Positions 37,840-49,779 of a stretch of DNA of 64,000 bases are shown piece by piece. The stretch lies in contig OX419755.1 in NCBI GenBank assembly GCA_948567375.1, forward strand, positions 62,493,944-62,557,943, given 5' to 3'. Under the pieces are notes generated by a model. That model saw only the letters and a list, made by a program, of their open reading frames with translations, did not search any database and had not been told where the DNA came from. The translations under genes were made by a program, and so were the position numbers. Numbering within the stretch: position 1 is the stretch's first letter; the number at the start of each line of letters is the position of its first letter. This stretch comes from Lunularia cruciata (lineage: Eukaryota > Streptophyta > Marchantiopsida > Lunulariales > Lunulariaceae).

Positions 37840-38110
37840 TCCTTCCGATTTGGAGACCACGAAGTATCACAACTTTGAACAAATTCCTAAGGGTGCATGA
37901 ATGTTGCCCCATCCGTGCACGTTGCAAACTTGAAATGCTATAACTCTCCCCATTCACTCAACTTAGGTGATAATTGGCTTGCCAGTTTGTTTCTAAAGGG
38001 GTCAATTCATATGGTATTTGGTTTGCCAGTCTTTCACAAAGAGAGCAAAGACTTCAAACTTCCCCAAGGATGCAAAAACATTTGCTATCTACGTATTCCC
38101 ACACTGCAGA
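37840..38110. repeat. Second cluster of the degenerate 27.7-kb repeat type
   Basis: Blocks such as ACAACTTTGAACAAATTCC, GCATGAATGTTGCCCCATC, CAACTTAGGTGATAATTGGC, TTGCCAGTTTGTTTCTAAAG and CTTCCCCAAGGATGCAAAAA match the units at 27680-28180. One frame here ends LQKKLQELGELQLILQY, which is LRR-like in rhythm but too short and broken to call. Confidence 0.45.
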
Positions 38111-38730
38111 AGAAGCTGCAGGAATTGGGAGAGTTGCAGCTTATTCTGCAGTATGGGAGTACGCAGACGACGTGACTGGGTGTGATCAAACAAACAACTT
38201 CACCCTGCTCTTGTTTTGGGCAGGGCGTATGAATTTTCTTTGCCTGGAAGGGACACTTCTAGCGCCATTTCCAGAATTAAAGCCTGACAATTACTTATTT
38301 TTTGTTTCTATACTCTTTTGTTCATGGGCTGGTATTCTGGTGTCTTAGGCGTAGAGACACCACACCAATCCATCCCGAACTTGGTGAAACTCTATTCCTT
38401 CTGACGACCAAGAAATTCAATCCAGGAGAAATCGTTCGTTGATCTCTCTTCGCGTTTAGTCGCTATGTATCAAAACTGGTTGTGAATGACCTATTGGCTC
38501 CAGAATTAAAGTGGAGTCCTCATTCTTTCAAGCAGATCACACCTAGTCACGTCGTCTGCTCTGTTTCTACTCTTCTATTTACACCAGAACATAACGATTC
38601 AGGTTGCTGCATAATGTTACAGAGCGAGCACCAACTGGAGCCCTGCATAACAACTGCTCATGTACCGGAGGTCGGGATGTGACAAGCGAACGAATCTCCT
38701 CAACATATGAATGCCAGGACACTGCACGTC
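38111..38730. other. Downstream flank of GMP synthase, no gene seen
   Basis: GC content rises towards the GMP synthase stop. The stretch probably holds the GMP synthase 3' UTR (minus strand). I see no separate coding region. Confidence 0.5.
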
Positions 38731-41126
38731 CTACTCCCATTCTACAGTGGCTGGTGGTTTGGATGTGATATCATACACTACACGATTAATTCCTCTCACA
38801 GTGTTGCATATCTTTGAGGAAACCTCCGCCAGGAACTTTGTGTTGAAATGATACCTGTGGAAGTAAACCCAAAACCGAGGTCTCAGAAACTGAAGAGGGA
38901 TTCTTTACAGATAAAAATTCAGCAAGACAGATTCTAATTGCCACAAAAGAGAGGTGTAAACAAATACCAATCAGCTGTCATTCCATCCTGACTGGTAATG
39001 GCCCTTAGGGCAATGGCATGGGAGTGTGTGCGCTTGTCCCCTTGAACACCTACAGTCTTCACGGGTAAATACACAGCGAACGCCTGCCAAATCTCATCAT
39101 AGAGACCTTCCTCTTTGATACAGTTGATGAATATCTCATCGGCCTACATGCCAAGTTATAATATATATCAGATAAGGAGTCACAGGATATCAAAGAAGTT
39201 CAAAGAGAAGTCGCAAAGTAGGTAGAGCTGTTCAGATTAACACGTACGAGACGAAGAGTGTCAAGGGCGTTGTCCTGCGTAACATCGCCCATAACCCGCA
39301 CGGCCAATCCTGGGCCTGGAAATGGATGGCGTTTCAAGAAGTAGCTTGGGACTTCCAAAAGTTCCCCTAACTTGCGAACCTGAGACAAGAAATTTTGTAA
39401 GGATAGCGCTGACAGCGTTTATGTATGTGACAATTAAACGAGAACCATGAGAGATGACCCTTGCTCTACAAAGTCGCAACAGTGTCTCGTTGGTGAAAAT
39501 CATGACAGGAAGAACATGCTCTACACCTGAGCATCTGTCACGGCCCCCTCGAAACCGACCCTCACTAGCACAAAGTCTTTTCCCGGCGACTATGCAGATC
39601 CTGTCTAAGCATTCTAATAACCATTGGTTAAGTACAGGATAGAGTGTGGTCGACAAACCTCGTCTTTGAAGAGCCACTTCAAGGGCTCCACAAGCTTTAA
39701 CTTCATTTCTGCTGGAAGTCCACCGACGTTGTGATGGCTCTTAATAGTATGTGAGTGAGATTTCCCACTGCCTGGAGGTGGGCATGATTCAATTACATCG
39801 GGATAGAGCGTTCCTTGAACAAGAAAGGCTGGTCTTTTACCAAGTTGTTTCTCAAGTTTCGTAGAGAATTCATCGAACACAGCAATAAACTCCGCCCCAA
39901 TGATTTTTCGTTTTCTTTCAGGGTCTGACACACCCTTCAGTTTCCCAAGAAATTGTTCTGTGGCATCGACGCAAGTGACAGGTAAATGCAGGTCTGCTCT
40001 GAATGTATCCATGACACGCTCTTGTTCTTTGTACCTGTATCAGTTTAAGCCATTGATCGGCGAATAACAAGAGGTTCAGAAACCAGCACCAAATGTTGTT
40101 GCTACAAAACCGAAAAGCGTCGATTCCCAGAGGGAGGAAACAACGACATTCAGTATTCTTCCTACGTGAAAACTCACCGCATTAAGCCATTGTCGACGAA
40201 ACAGCAGAACAAACGATCCCCGATAGCCCTGTGCACAATTGTGGCGGCGACAGTGGAGTCTACACCACCAGACAGAGCGCAGACGGCATAATCATCCGGA
40301 CCAACCATCGACCTTACAAGCTCAATCTGCTCTGACATAACATCCTGTAGTTTCCAGTCGGCAGTAATACCTCCTACTTCCAGCAAAAATCGCTTTAAAG
40401 TCTCCAGTCCGAGCTCCGAATGAGTAACCTGTCGCAGTGGCCCGGACAAGCATAAGTTCCAGATGTCAGCAAGAAACTACTACCACTTACACAGTGACGC
40501 AAACCAGATTTTGAGTCCAATGAAACTGAAGAGAGTACAAAGAGTAGACAGATGGTCACCTCTGGATGATACTGAAGACCGTAGACATTCATGGAGGCAT
40601 TTTCAATAGCCGCAACATTCCCCTGAGTACTCCTTGCGACCACACTGAATCCCTCCGGCAACTTAACCGCTTCATCTCCATGACTCATCCAGACGACTTG
40701 CTCAGATGGTTCTTCCAGATCTCCAAACAATTTACTGCATTTCTCCGTAGTCGTAATTCTCATCCTCCCATACTCTTGACTCGCTGCCTGCTTGACCTCA
40801 CCTCCCAAAACCTTGACAATAAGCTGAAGGCCATAGCAGATTCCCAAAACAGCAATGTTCTTCTGAAGTGCATACTCAAAGAAGCCCTCTGGTACTGTAG
40901 GAGCCCCTTCTTCGTGCACTGAGTGAGGCCCACCTGACAGGATAATCACAGAAGGACTCAACGCCTTAATGGACTCGAACGATGCATTCGCAGGCAAGCA
41001 GAACGATACTATCGAGAGTCCTCTGATTCGGCGAGTGATAAGATGCGTGTACTGAGACCCGAAATCCAGCACCAGAACCACATTGCCCTGATGCTTCTGT
41101 GCGGTTCCTTCCACTGAACACTCCAT
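38731..41126 (-). CDS. GMPS: GMP synthase (glutamine-hydrolysing)
   Basis: The enzyme converts XMP, glutamine and ATP to GMP, the last step of de novo guanine nucleotide synthesis. Six minus-strand exons join in phase: 40560-41126, 40178-40428, 39659-40034, 39248-39379, 38968-39143, 38731-38854, giving 541 aa, close to the usual plant length. The N-terminal class I glutamine amidotransferase has its nucleophile Cys97 in GICYGLQ and the His187/Glu189 pair in YHPE at the first exon junction. The ATP-pyrophosphatase loop SGGVDST is at 242-248. The C-terminal dimerisation and XMP-binding part includes [23 protein letters not shown] and the end PPATVEWE. The ATG at 41126 is the first in frame. No transit peptide is evident, so a cytosolic enzyme is likely. 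Confidence 0.97.
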
Positions 41127-41860
41127 TTTTCTTCCTCACCTCAACCTAATTCCTTCACGCTTCCGCAAGCAATCCGCTGCGATTTTTCCCCACTCTGGTT
41201 TCTCCACTCTGAGAACTTCCCCTAAAACCCTAAATCTCTCCTACCTTCGCCCCAGTTAATTACTAAACTGGAGCCAAGGCGCTAACTGGATTAACTGGAG
41301 TTGTAATATCACTTAATTAGCTAAAGGGTGGAGGGTATTATTGGCTAGCCTCCCTTTTAAGTGCTAACTTGTCGCGAATGAGGATTACTTAGGAATGCCT
41401 TTCGTCCCATTAGTGTGTGCTTAAACGAACTTCAGAGTTCGAATGCCGAGAAAGTGCAGAGAATAGCACTCATGAAAAGCAAAGGGTATGTTTGGTATGT
41501 TCTCCTTCTTCTGGTCAGCGTGTATCCGTGCCAGGTTGGAAAGCATTTTGGATTCGATTATCTCAGAACACAACAGCTTGGGTCGAAAGCTACTCGAGAT
41601 TTCGACTTTGATGGACAACACAGATATTTAGCTATCGGGCGAGGGGACAGAGAGCTAAAATTTCAATGCTGTGTTTGAATTAACGGGCCTCCTATATGTA
41701 TGTGAGCTTTCAAATGGAGATGGTCGCTGAGAAAAGATGGAACAGAAAGGAGTTTCCGAATCCATCGGGGGCTGCCTAATATTTAGTGAAGAACGATTTG
41801 GGGATAATTTTCAAATACAAATACTGGAATCGCAGGTTGAAGAGAGTTCCATTCGCTCGA
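41127..41860. promoter_or_regulatory. Shared upstream region between divergent GMP synthase and DUF2232 genes
   Basis: The two start codons lie 734 bp apart, head to head. Both 5' UTRs and promoters must fit in this space. An in-frame stretch upstream of ATG 41861 starts only with GTG, so it is treated as leader. No clear TATA box could be assigned to either gene. Co-regulation is possible but unproven. Confidence 0.5.
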
Positions 41861-44122
41861 ATGGCGAATTTCCAGCTATGGTGTACGAGGACGCGCCGGT
41901 GTTATGAGAATGGATTTTGTGGCATTCTTGAGCGGAATTCCAGTTCTCTTCCTCGTAACCTGGTCGCTGGAGTCCTCAGGCGGAGGGTTCAGTTTGGAAA
42001 TTCGAGAAAAGGATCTCCTATACACAGTGGTATCTCATGCGGAAACGCGTTTAATTCCAGAGGAATTCCTGTTAAGGGTGCGTGGCTAGAGCTATCATGG
42101 TCGGCAAGGTCCTTGAAAGTGAAGATTAAACCGACTACTCGGAGAGCAGCTGCAGTGTCCGGAGTTGCTGCCTCGGATGGCTCCTTTTCAAGCGAGCAGA
42201 TTCCAGTGAAGGATGGAAGCGTATTGACAGGGGATGGAAGCGAATTGCGGAACACCGTGAGGCTGGTGGAATGTGCTATGCTTGCAGCTACTGCTGGATT
42301 GGTTTACTTTCTCAGCAATCTGTTTCGACTGGAATCTTATGTAGGATGTTTCTTTCCTCTCCCGGTGGTAATATCATCCATGAGATGGGGAGCGGCAGCC
42401 GGCAGGAAGACTATGGTGTGATTCTGAGTGATTCTGACCCCTCAATTCTTATCTTCAGTTTTAATAATGAGTTATCAAGCGTTCCTTATTTTGATTGGGA
42501 ACGAGAATCGGCCCTGTTTGAAGATCTATAACTGATGAATTTGTCAAATTTGATCTGATGTGAGCAACAGTTGGCAACTGCTATGCTACTCATGGTGCTA
42601 TCTGGACCACTTAAGGCTGCAACATATTTGGTATATCCCTGGGGTTTAGCTATGAATTGGTTAATTGGTTGAACATTATGTTACAGTGCTCTTTCTTTAT
42701 TTCCTGACAGACTACATTTGAGTCTCTCTTAGATCTATGGTGTTGATTCAACTATCTCCATTGCACCTTTTGTGCAGCTGATGCACGGCTTCGTTGGGCT
42801 AGCAATCGGTTCTCTCTGGAGGTAATTTAATCTCAGATTCTCTCCTCAATGTTCGAGTTTAGGAGTAAATGTCAAAAATTTGGTGTGTACGCGATGTTAG
42901 TAGGCATACTGCCGAAATTATCATACTCGTTTGAAGTATGAAGTGCCACGGATATTCTGTTCTCTACTTTCTGGTTCTTATTTCATGTTGAGAATGTGTT
43001 TAATGTGTAAAACTGGTACTTTCTTTCCAAATCCGACTGACGCTCGTCTGTCCTTCTTTATAGGTGGCGATCTAATTGGGTCTTGTCGATAGCCGTATGC
43101 ACATTGGTATAGACGTTTCCTGAACTCCTGATTTTATTGGATTAGTTTTGGCTGAATCGCTTCCACTCTCAACCCTAAGCCTGCCCAAGTAATTTATGTC
43201 TCCACCTCTCAGCTTCTTGCAACTTCAACATGGACGTGGAAGCTACCACATATTCTTAGTTAGTCTCATCTCTTCTAAGGCAATCGATCACTTGCCTGTG
43301 GGCTGATCTTACCAAGCTTTTCTATCCATCTAAAAGTAAGAGAAATTCTGTAGGGCAGTCACCTTGATTAAGCAGAAACTTGTTGGTATAGCTTGATAGC
43401 TTGATATCGCATCTAGCTGGGGATACCACTCGCTCGTCTGTTAAATCTCAGATGGATTGCTATACAATTGTACTCATTGCTTGTGTACTTTTATTGAGTT
43501 TCCATAATCAGGGAGATTCATATGTTTTTAACAAGGGTGGATTAGTTGTTTACAGGTGCGTGTCGTGGGATCCATGGGATTTGTCTTGTTGTCTTCTTGG
43601 CTTCTCAAAGAGAATCTTCTGCGTCTGGTATGTTTCTATATTACAAGGATCACGCTTGAAGTGCTGCACAAGCGTCTCTCTCGTTTACATGTGTTGTCTC
43701 CAATTGAATAATTAATTTTGAAGAATTGGAAGTTAATTGCTACTGCATATAGTGTGCTCAATCTGCCGAACTGAAATTACGTTCTTGTTGCAAGATCACT
43801 GTAAATGCCCACGCTTCAATCTCGTACATCCTGGCTGCTCTGGGCATAAACATTATCCCAAGCATGGTGGCGATCTATTTTGTCTTCGCTGGTCTGGTAT
43901 GTCCCCATTCACACCCAAGTATTTAAAGTGCTCTTTTGGCATATGCTCCAACCCTGAAATCGCTAAGTGCACCTGATGTATGTGTTTGATTTGTTCATGC
44001 AGCTCTTTATCAACTGCGCGTCGTTTGTATTTTTACTGCATGTCCTTTATGCCATATTCTTGAAGCGGCTTGGAATCCCAACGGCCATAGCCATACCGCG
44101 ATGGGTCGAACGTGCTATTTGA
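41861..44122 (+). CDS. DUF2232-like plastid membrane protein
   Basis: Seven exons join in phase: 41861-42415, 42571-42630, 42778-42821, 43064-43106, 43556-43627, 43795-43896, 44003-44122, giving 331 aa. The first about 130 residues are rich in Arg and Ser with few acids, as in a chloroplast transit peptide plus linker. From residue 136 there is a multi-pass membrane domain: VECAMLAATAGLVYFL, GCFFPLPVVISSMRWG, MLLMVLSGPLKAATYLLMHG, SLWRWRSNWVLSIAVCTL, VRVVGSMGFVLLSSWLL, INIIPSMVAIYFVFAGL and FVFLLHVLYAIFLKRLG. This resembles plant proteins of the DUF2232 type. The function of that family is unknown to me. The start was chosen as the first in-frame ATG. Confidence 0.88.
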
Positions 44123-45570
44123 CATCTCTTTGTCTTTTTGGAGGAAACGAGGCTACAAATCAAATCTGAGCTGTAATGTAATCCACGTGTGAGGTACTGA
44201 ATATCTGCTTTTGAACTCCCTGCCATGATATTGGATGGCCCGTGCTTGGAAGGTAATCAAGATTGTGAGATGCCCAAGAAGCCCTTGAACCCAAGCTCAT
44301 ATGGTTAACCCAGATTTGCTCTTACCTCTATTACCATCAGGTTTCGTATATCTGGTTCTGGCGGATTTGAATGTGGTTTTCAGTTCTCGTTCAGAAAGAC
44401 AGGGAGCTTTGACTCCTGTTGATCTATAATCTCCGGGATTGGAGTGTTGCGTTGCCATAGAATTTCTTATAGCCATGCGAAAATCCGAATCAGACCGTCG
44501 GACCAAATGCTCTTACTCAAATATTCCCTTTATCTGCCTTTAGTTTTCCAGGGTTAATTAGGGTCATCGCGTTTATGCTCAGAATATGGTAGTTTGCGAG
44601 AAAGAGCAGGTCAATGTAACTGACAAGTAAATGTTCCAAGCAAGTTCAGGAAGAGATGCAATACCCAGACATGTCCGGGTATTGTCCAAGCAAGTAGAGG
44701 AACAAGTTTGGAAGCGATGTCATTCCAGATAGTTCTTTGATGTCTGAATTCATTACTTCAATTAAGCTCCTGTTATCAGCATCACTCTAGCTGCCCCATT
44801 GTGTCTCCCTTGGGAATATACCCTACGATGTACTTTATAATCTTCAACTTTAAATGAAGTGGACCACTGATTGAGTATACAGATTACAGATCACAGATTC
44901 AATATGACCCAGAGCTAATTGAAATAGCATAGTCTATTAGCCTGCACATTTAGTCCCTCTTGGCACGCTCAAAGTACCAAGTCCGTTTTTCCTGGTTTCT
45001 AGCTCGTTGTGCACAATTGCAGTAAGTTGAGTCCATGTCCCTTCGAATCTACTTTGTCTTCCCCATCATTCATAAAATATACAATCTGATCAACTTACAA
45101 TCTTCAGAGTTTATATTTCATTGCACCACATCTCCTAGATATATATAACTTTGTTGGGAACCAGGACTCTCTACTTGTTACAGTCCTTTTATGTGCTTTG
45201 GAAATAAAGACCATCTTGACTAGAAAATTGGCACTTTGATTCTTAGTTGATTCATTCGCATCGTGTAATTAGTGCACATTTTCTCTCTTACTCTGACAAG
45301 TGTTAAGGCTCTTGTATCCTATCTTAAATTTGTATTAGTGAAATTTTTACTTGGACCAACCATTTTCTCGACATCAATGCGGTTCTACCTAAGTTGGTCC
45401 ACTCATGTGCGTCTTCATTATTCAGTTGTCCTCGTGATATTACACTAGATAGCAAGAGTGTGTGACTTAGTGCTCTTTTAGAGGATTGAGGATAGTCATC
45501 AGAATGCAATCAATGATATAGTGTTTACCTTGGTAAGAGAGAATGTATACTTCACTTTTCACTTGGAATG
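44123..45570. other. Intergenic DNA downstream of the DUF2232 gene
   Basis: The first few hundred bases are likely 3' UTR. Beyond that no gene, RNA gene or repeat is supported. Confidence 0.5.
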
Positions 45571-45850
45571 AGCATTGATATATTATGTAGATAACATGGG
45601 TCAGGGTAAATTTGTATTTGGTCCCAAGATAAGCAGGAGGGAGCATTGGTATGTTTTGTAGATGACATGAGTCAAGCTAATTTTGTATTTGGTCTCAAGA
45701 TGATCAAGAGGGAGCATGGGTATGTATTGTAGATGACAAGAGTCAAGGTAAATTTGCATTTGGTCTGAGATGATCAAAAGGGAACATTGGTATATTGGTA
45801 GATGACATGAATCAGGGTAAATTTATATTTGGTCCGAGAAGATCAAATGA
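45571..45850. repeat. 71-bp tandem repeat, 4 copies
   Basis: Units start with AGCATTGGTATGTTTTGTAG-like sequence at 45571, 45642, 45713 and 45783, a spacing of 71, 71 and 70 bases. Each contains GTAGATGACATG, AGTCA(A/G)G(G/C)TAA and TTGTATTTGGTC. In one frame a unit reads VDDM or VDNM, reminiscent of the copia reverse transcriptase active site, but no other copia block is seen nearby. Confidence 0.85.
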
Positions 45851-48800
45851 CAATAGCAGATGATGTTTTCAATATTGATCCCACACATGATGCAATTTTA
45901 GAAAAAAAAATTGATTGCACATCCTTTGGATAGGTGGCAAAAAAAATTGTAGTAGCCAAGGTCTCAAAGTATAATAATATAGAACAAGATAACCTCTTGT
46001 TACTCTAGCTTTGGAGTTATATGGAACAATGATATGACATTTAACACGTTTATTAAAGAGTATATGACATCTATATATGATGTCTAGACGTCATGATTAC
46101 CACTCTCACCTTTTATTTAACGTAATGTACTTTAGGCAACATATGTACATTGCTTTACAGGAAACACAAATCCAAAGAAAAGCAATTGCATTAAGTGATA
46201 TTTCCTCAAATGTTCCAATAGTATGTAAACCATATAAGTTATATAACTCATATGTTGTATTGATATTATTGGGATTAACCTTGTTCTATTTCTTGTTTTA
46301 CTTCCTAAGGATGCTTGCAGGGCTTCACCGGTCTTCTTCTTCTACTTCTTGTTATCCCACCGTGCCACCTTTTTGACTTGAACCTCCTAATGAGAAATGA
46401 GAAGTTTATTTCATCTCCCTGGTAACCTAAGTACTAGGGTACAAGTAGCAATACTCAGAAAGTCCATAGCAAATTATGAATACCACTATTTGAGGAATGT
46501 ATAGAATCAATGGATAGTACAAATGTGATCAAAGTTGTGATAGTTAGATAGTATATAAAGTTAGAAGTACTAATGTATCAAAGGAGCCATTGAAGGTTAG
46601 ATACTGCATAAATAAAGGATCAAGTTGTCCCAATCGAACCATTAGTAACATTATAGGTGCTAGTACACAAAATCTGGTTTTGATCTTTGCTTGAAGTATG
46701 TTGGTTCCTAGTCTTGTAAAATAAAAATGGAACAGAAAATACCACTAAAAGTAGTCTCCATTCTCTAGAATAAACCGTTTCTTTTTGGCTTTATAAGCTA
46801 ACAAATTGAAGTCATAAATGCAAATTGTGAAGGAATCGGTTTCTACTATCATATTGTAAGGCAAAGCACACTGCCATTGGACAAAATATACATATCTCCA
46901 TCTGGTCAGCTTTCAAGTTGGTCTACATTTCAATCTGATCACAATTTTTTTATCAGGGATGTCATAAGCATAATGTAGGTACTTACAATAAAAAGGCTTT
47001 TGCGTGTTCCATTCAATCCCTTCAATCTATGAAGAAATTCTTGAAGGATTGTTTGGGTAGAAGGCAACGGTATATGCCATTCAAGGAGTAGATATTATAG
47101 ACTCCAACTTTAAAAAAGTCAAATGGAGGCCATGGAATGAAGTTACTTAAGCTTTTGGCATCCTCTAAATTAAACAAAAATCAATAAAACCCATCTTCTA
47201 TTAGTTAGAAAGGATAGAGAGGTTTAGGATATTTTATTCAAGGAGAATAGACCTTTTGGGCTTATCATCTATTTGAAGGATTGGTAAGTCCATTTATTTT
47301 GAATGAACTTTTAGACCTCGTCCTCATACTATCTTCTTTCAAATATTTTTCTACATGAAAAAAAAATGTAGTTACCTATCTTATACAATTGGATAATAAA
47401 GGAGTCTTTCTACTCTCTCAATTTATTAAAATATATCCAGTATGTTGAAAACCTTTTCCACTCGACCTTCTCTAAAAGTACCTTTCACGCATCTAGAAAT
47501 TGAAACTTGGAGATTATGTTTTGTATGGAAATATATATTGAGAGAAATTTATAATTAAAATAAATTGCTCAAATTTAAACTAATGTTGCCTAAAATCATA
47601 AAAGAGTTATTCTTGATCTTTAAAATAAAAAATCCTTCTAATTAGAAGCTAAAACAAGGTTAAAGAATTCCCAATCTTTCAATGCTCATAAGCATCAAAA
47701 GTAAGATATTAGCTTATATAGCTGATCTTTTATAATCATAAACAAGCTAATAATCTCAATAGGTAGACGTAGTGATCCAAGATAATCAATATATATGATA
47801 ACTTATTCATAATTTCTTACTTTCTTTAATGATTTCCTTTAGTGTAATATTTTCAGAACAAGGCTAAGGTAGTTAAGTTCAAATACCTCTAAAATCTACA
47901 ATGAAGTTTGAGAAGGCTTAAAAATACAATTGAGCTTTTCTATAAATAAAAAATATGTAATAATTCTAAAAACCAAACATATGCATAGAACCTCATACTA
48001 ATCTCAAAATGGAGGGATTTAATCTACCATCCTTTTTATCTTTTCTCCGTCCACATGCCTATTTCCACCATCAACTTATTTTGCACATGAGTTTTGTTAT
48101 AACCTTCTTGACTTATGACTCTAGAATGAGTTTTGTTATAATTTTCTCGACGTATGTTTGTATTAAGTAAAAAGTAATCATTCCATCTTTTAAAGTAAGT
48201 ATATATATGATAGTGATAAGAGGACAAATATATACCCAATTTTATCCTTGCATGGAGTGCAGTATTCCTCAGCAAGCCAAACTAATTAAAAACCACAAGT
48301 TCTTTATATGTAAACTATCATAATAATTTATTCTCTATGTTGAATTCATTTAAAACTCTTATTAATATGGTGCTCAAAGGTCTATGTATGTGTATGGGGA
48401 GATGACATGACTTATTGAATTTAACATAAATATTTTTAATAAAATATGTAATTTCCAAATGATACATTCTTATATATTTTTGAATTAAAAAGTAACAATT
48501 GAGATACAAACAAATATTCATATGAAGATGGACAATTTTTTATCTAAATATTACATTTTTCATATCACATCATCATATATGAGTATAAACATCTCCATCT
48601 TGGTAGAAAAATATGAACTATGAAATTAAGGAATAGCATAAATAACTGAAAATTAAGACTGGTAGACCTTTTAAGATATTCATTTTACAAGAAATACTTG
48701 AAGATATTATCTTTAACTATTGAGAGTAAGAAATTCTCATTTATTTATTTATTTAGTTATTTTTGAAGGTTTCAACCACCAACTAATACCCTTAATGAAC

Positions 48801-49645
48801 AAACTTCTTGGAGTTGAAGTTTTCTCATCTGTAGAAAAATTAAAAATTCTAGTTCACATATTTCTAAATTTGGATTGAAATTTTGAGTTGGACTCTTGAT
48901 TTTTTATTTGTTAGATTTTGGAATTTGTAATATGAAGCTCTAATTTTATTTGGATCAAGCTGATTGTAAACATATTCATATCAGGTAAGATACAATATAC
49001 AAGATCTACTCTTAGAAATATATTATCAGCTCATGAAGTAAAGCATATCTTTGATTATCTTATGATAAAAAATATAAATATAAATAATAGCAGATAATAG
49101 ATAACATATAATTTTACTGGTTATATGAAGAATCTGAAGAAAAAATTAAATCCCTTTAATACCAAAACTGTATGTATGTGACAACCACTAATGCATAGAA
49201 TGAATAGCAAAGGTCCATATCATAAGGATATAGACTTGTTAAATTTAATTTCACTGTTTTTTGTATTGAGAATATATTATTTTTTTCAAAACTTATATTT
49301 ATTATGCTCATACCAAATATAATGATACTAGATAATTAATATGATTATTCTTAAAGGTGAATCTAGATAGATACTTATATTATTAGACAAAGCTGTTGAG
49401 GTCTAATTGTAGCCAAAGAAGTTTTCTGAACTTGAGTGTCTCTTTTGAAGTTATTAGAAAGTGCATATTGTATTAGAAGAGAGAGATCATCTTACTAAAA
49501 TATTGATGTCTAGATCTCAAGATCTTTCTTTGGCTAGGTGCTTCATAAAAACACATTTAATACTTTTATAAAGTACATACATAACCCATGTGTGTTATAC
49601 TTTACGGACCTCCAAGAATTCGATCAGTTGGTTAAGAAAAAAGCA
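45851..49645. other. AT-rich intergenic DNA, nothing recognised
   Basis: About 3.8 kb of AT-rich sequence with only short open frames, no recognisable motif and no clear RNA gene. Confidence 0.55.
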
Positions 49646-49779
49646 GCTCGTACCTTATGTACCATTTTAAGAGAGGAGCTCTTATAAGAATTGAATCTAA
49701 TATTGATGAGGAACTCGTACCTTATATACCATTTTAAGAGAGGAGCTCTTATAAGAATTGAATCTAATATTGATGATGA
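49646..49779. repeat. 67-bp tandem duplication, near identical
   Basis: Two copies of CTCGTACCTTAT(G/A)TACC, then ATTTTAAGAGAGGAGCTCTT, then ATAAGAATTGAATCTAATAT, spaced 67 bases, differ at about one internal base. Such identity in otherwise diverged DNA implies a recent event. Confidence 0.92.

Noticed and set aside
41786-41860. In-frame N-terminal extension of the DUF2232 protein
   Set aside because: It begins with GTG, not ATG. The first in-frame ATG is 41861, which gives a transit-peptide-like N terminus.
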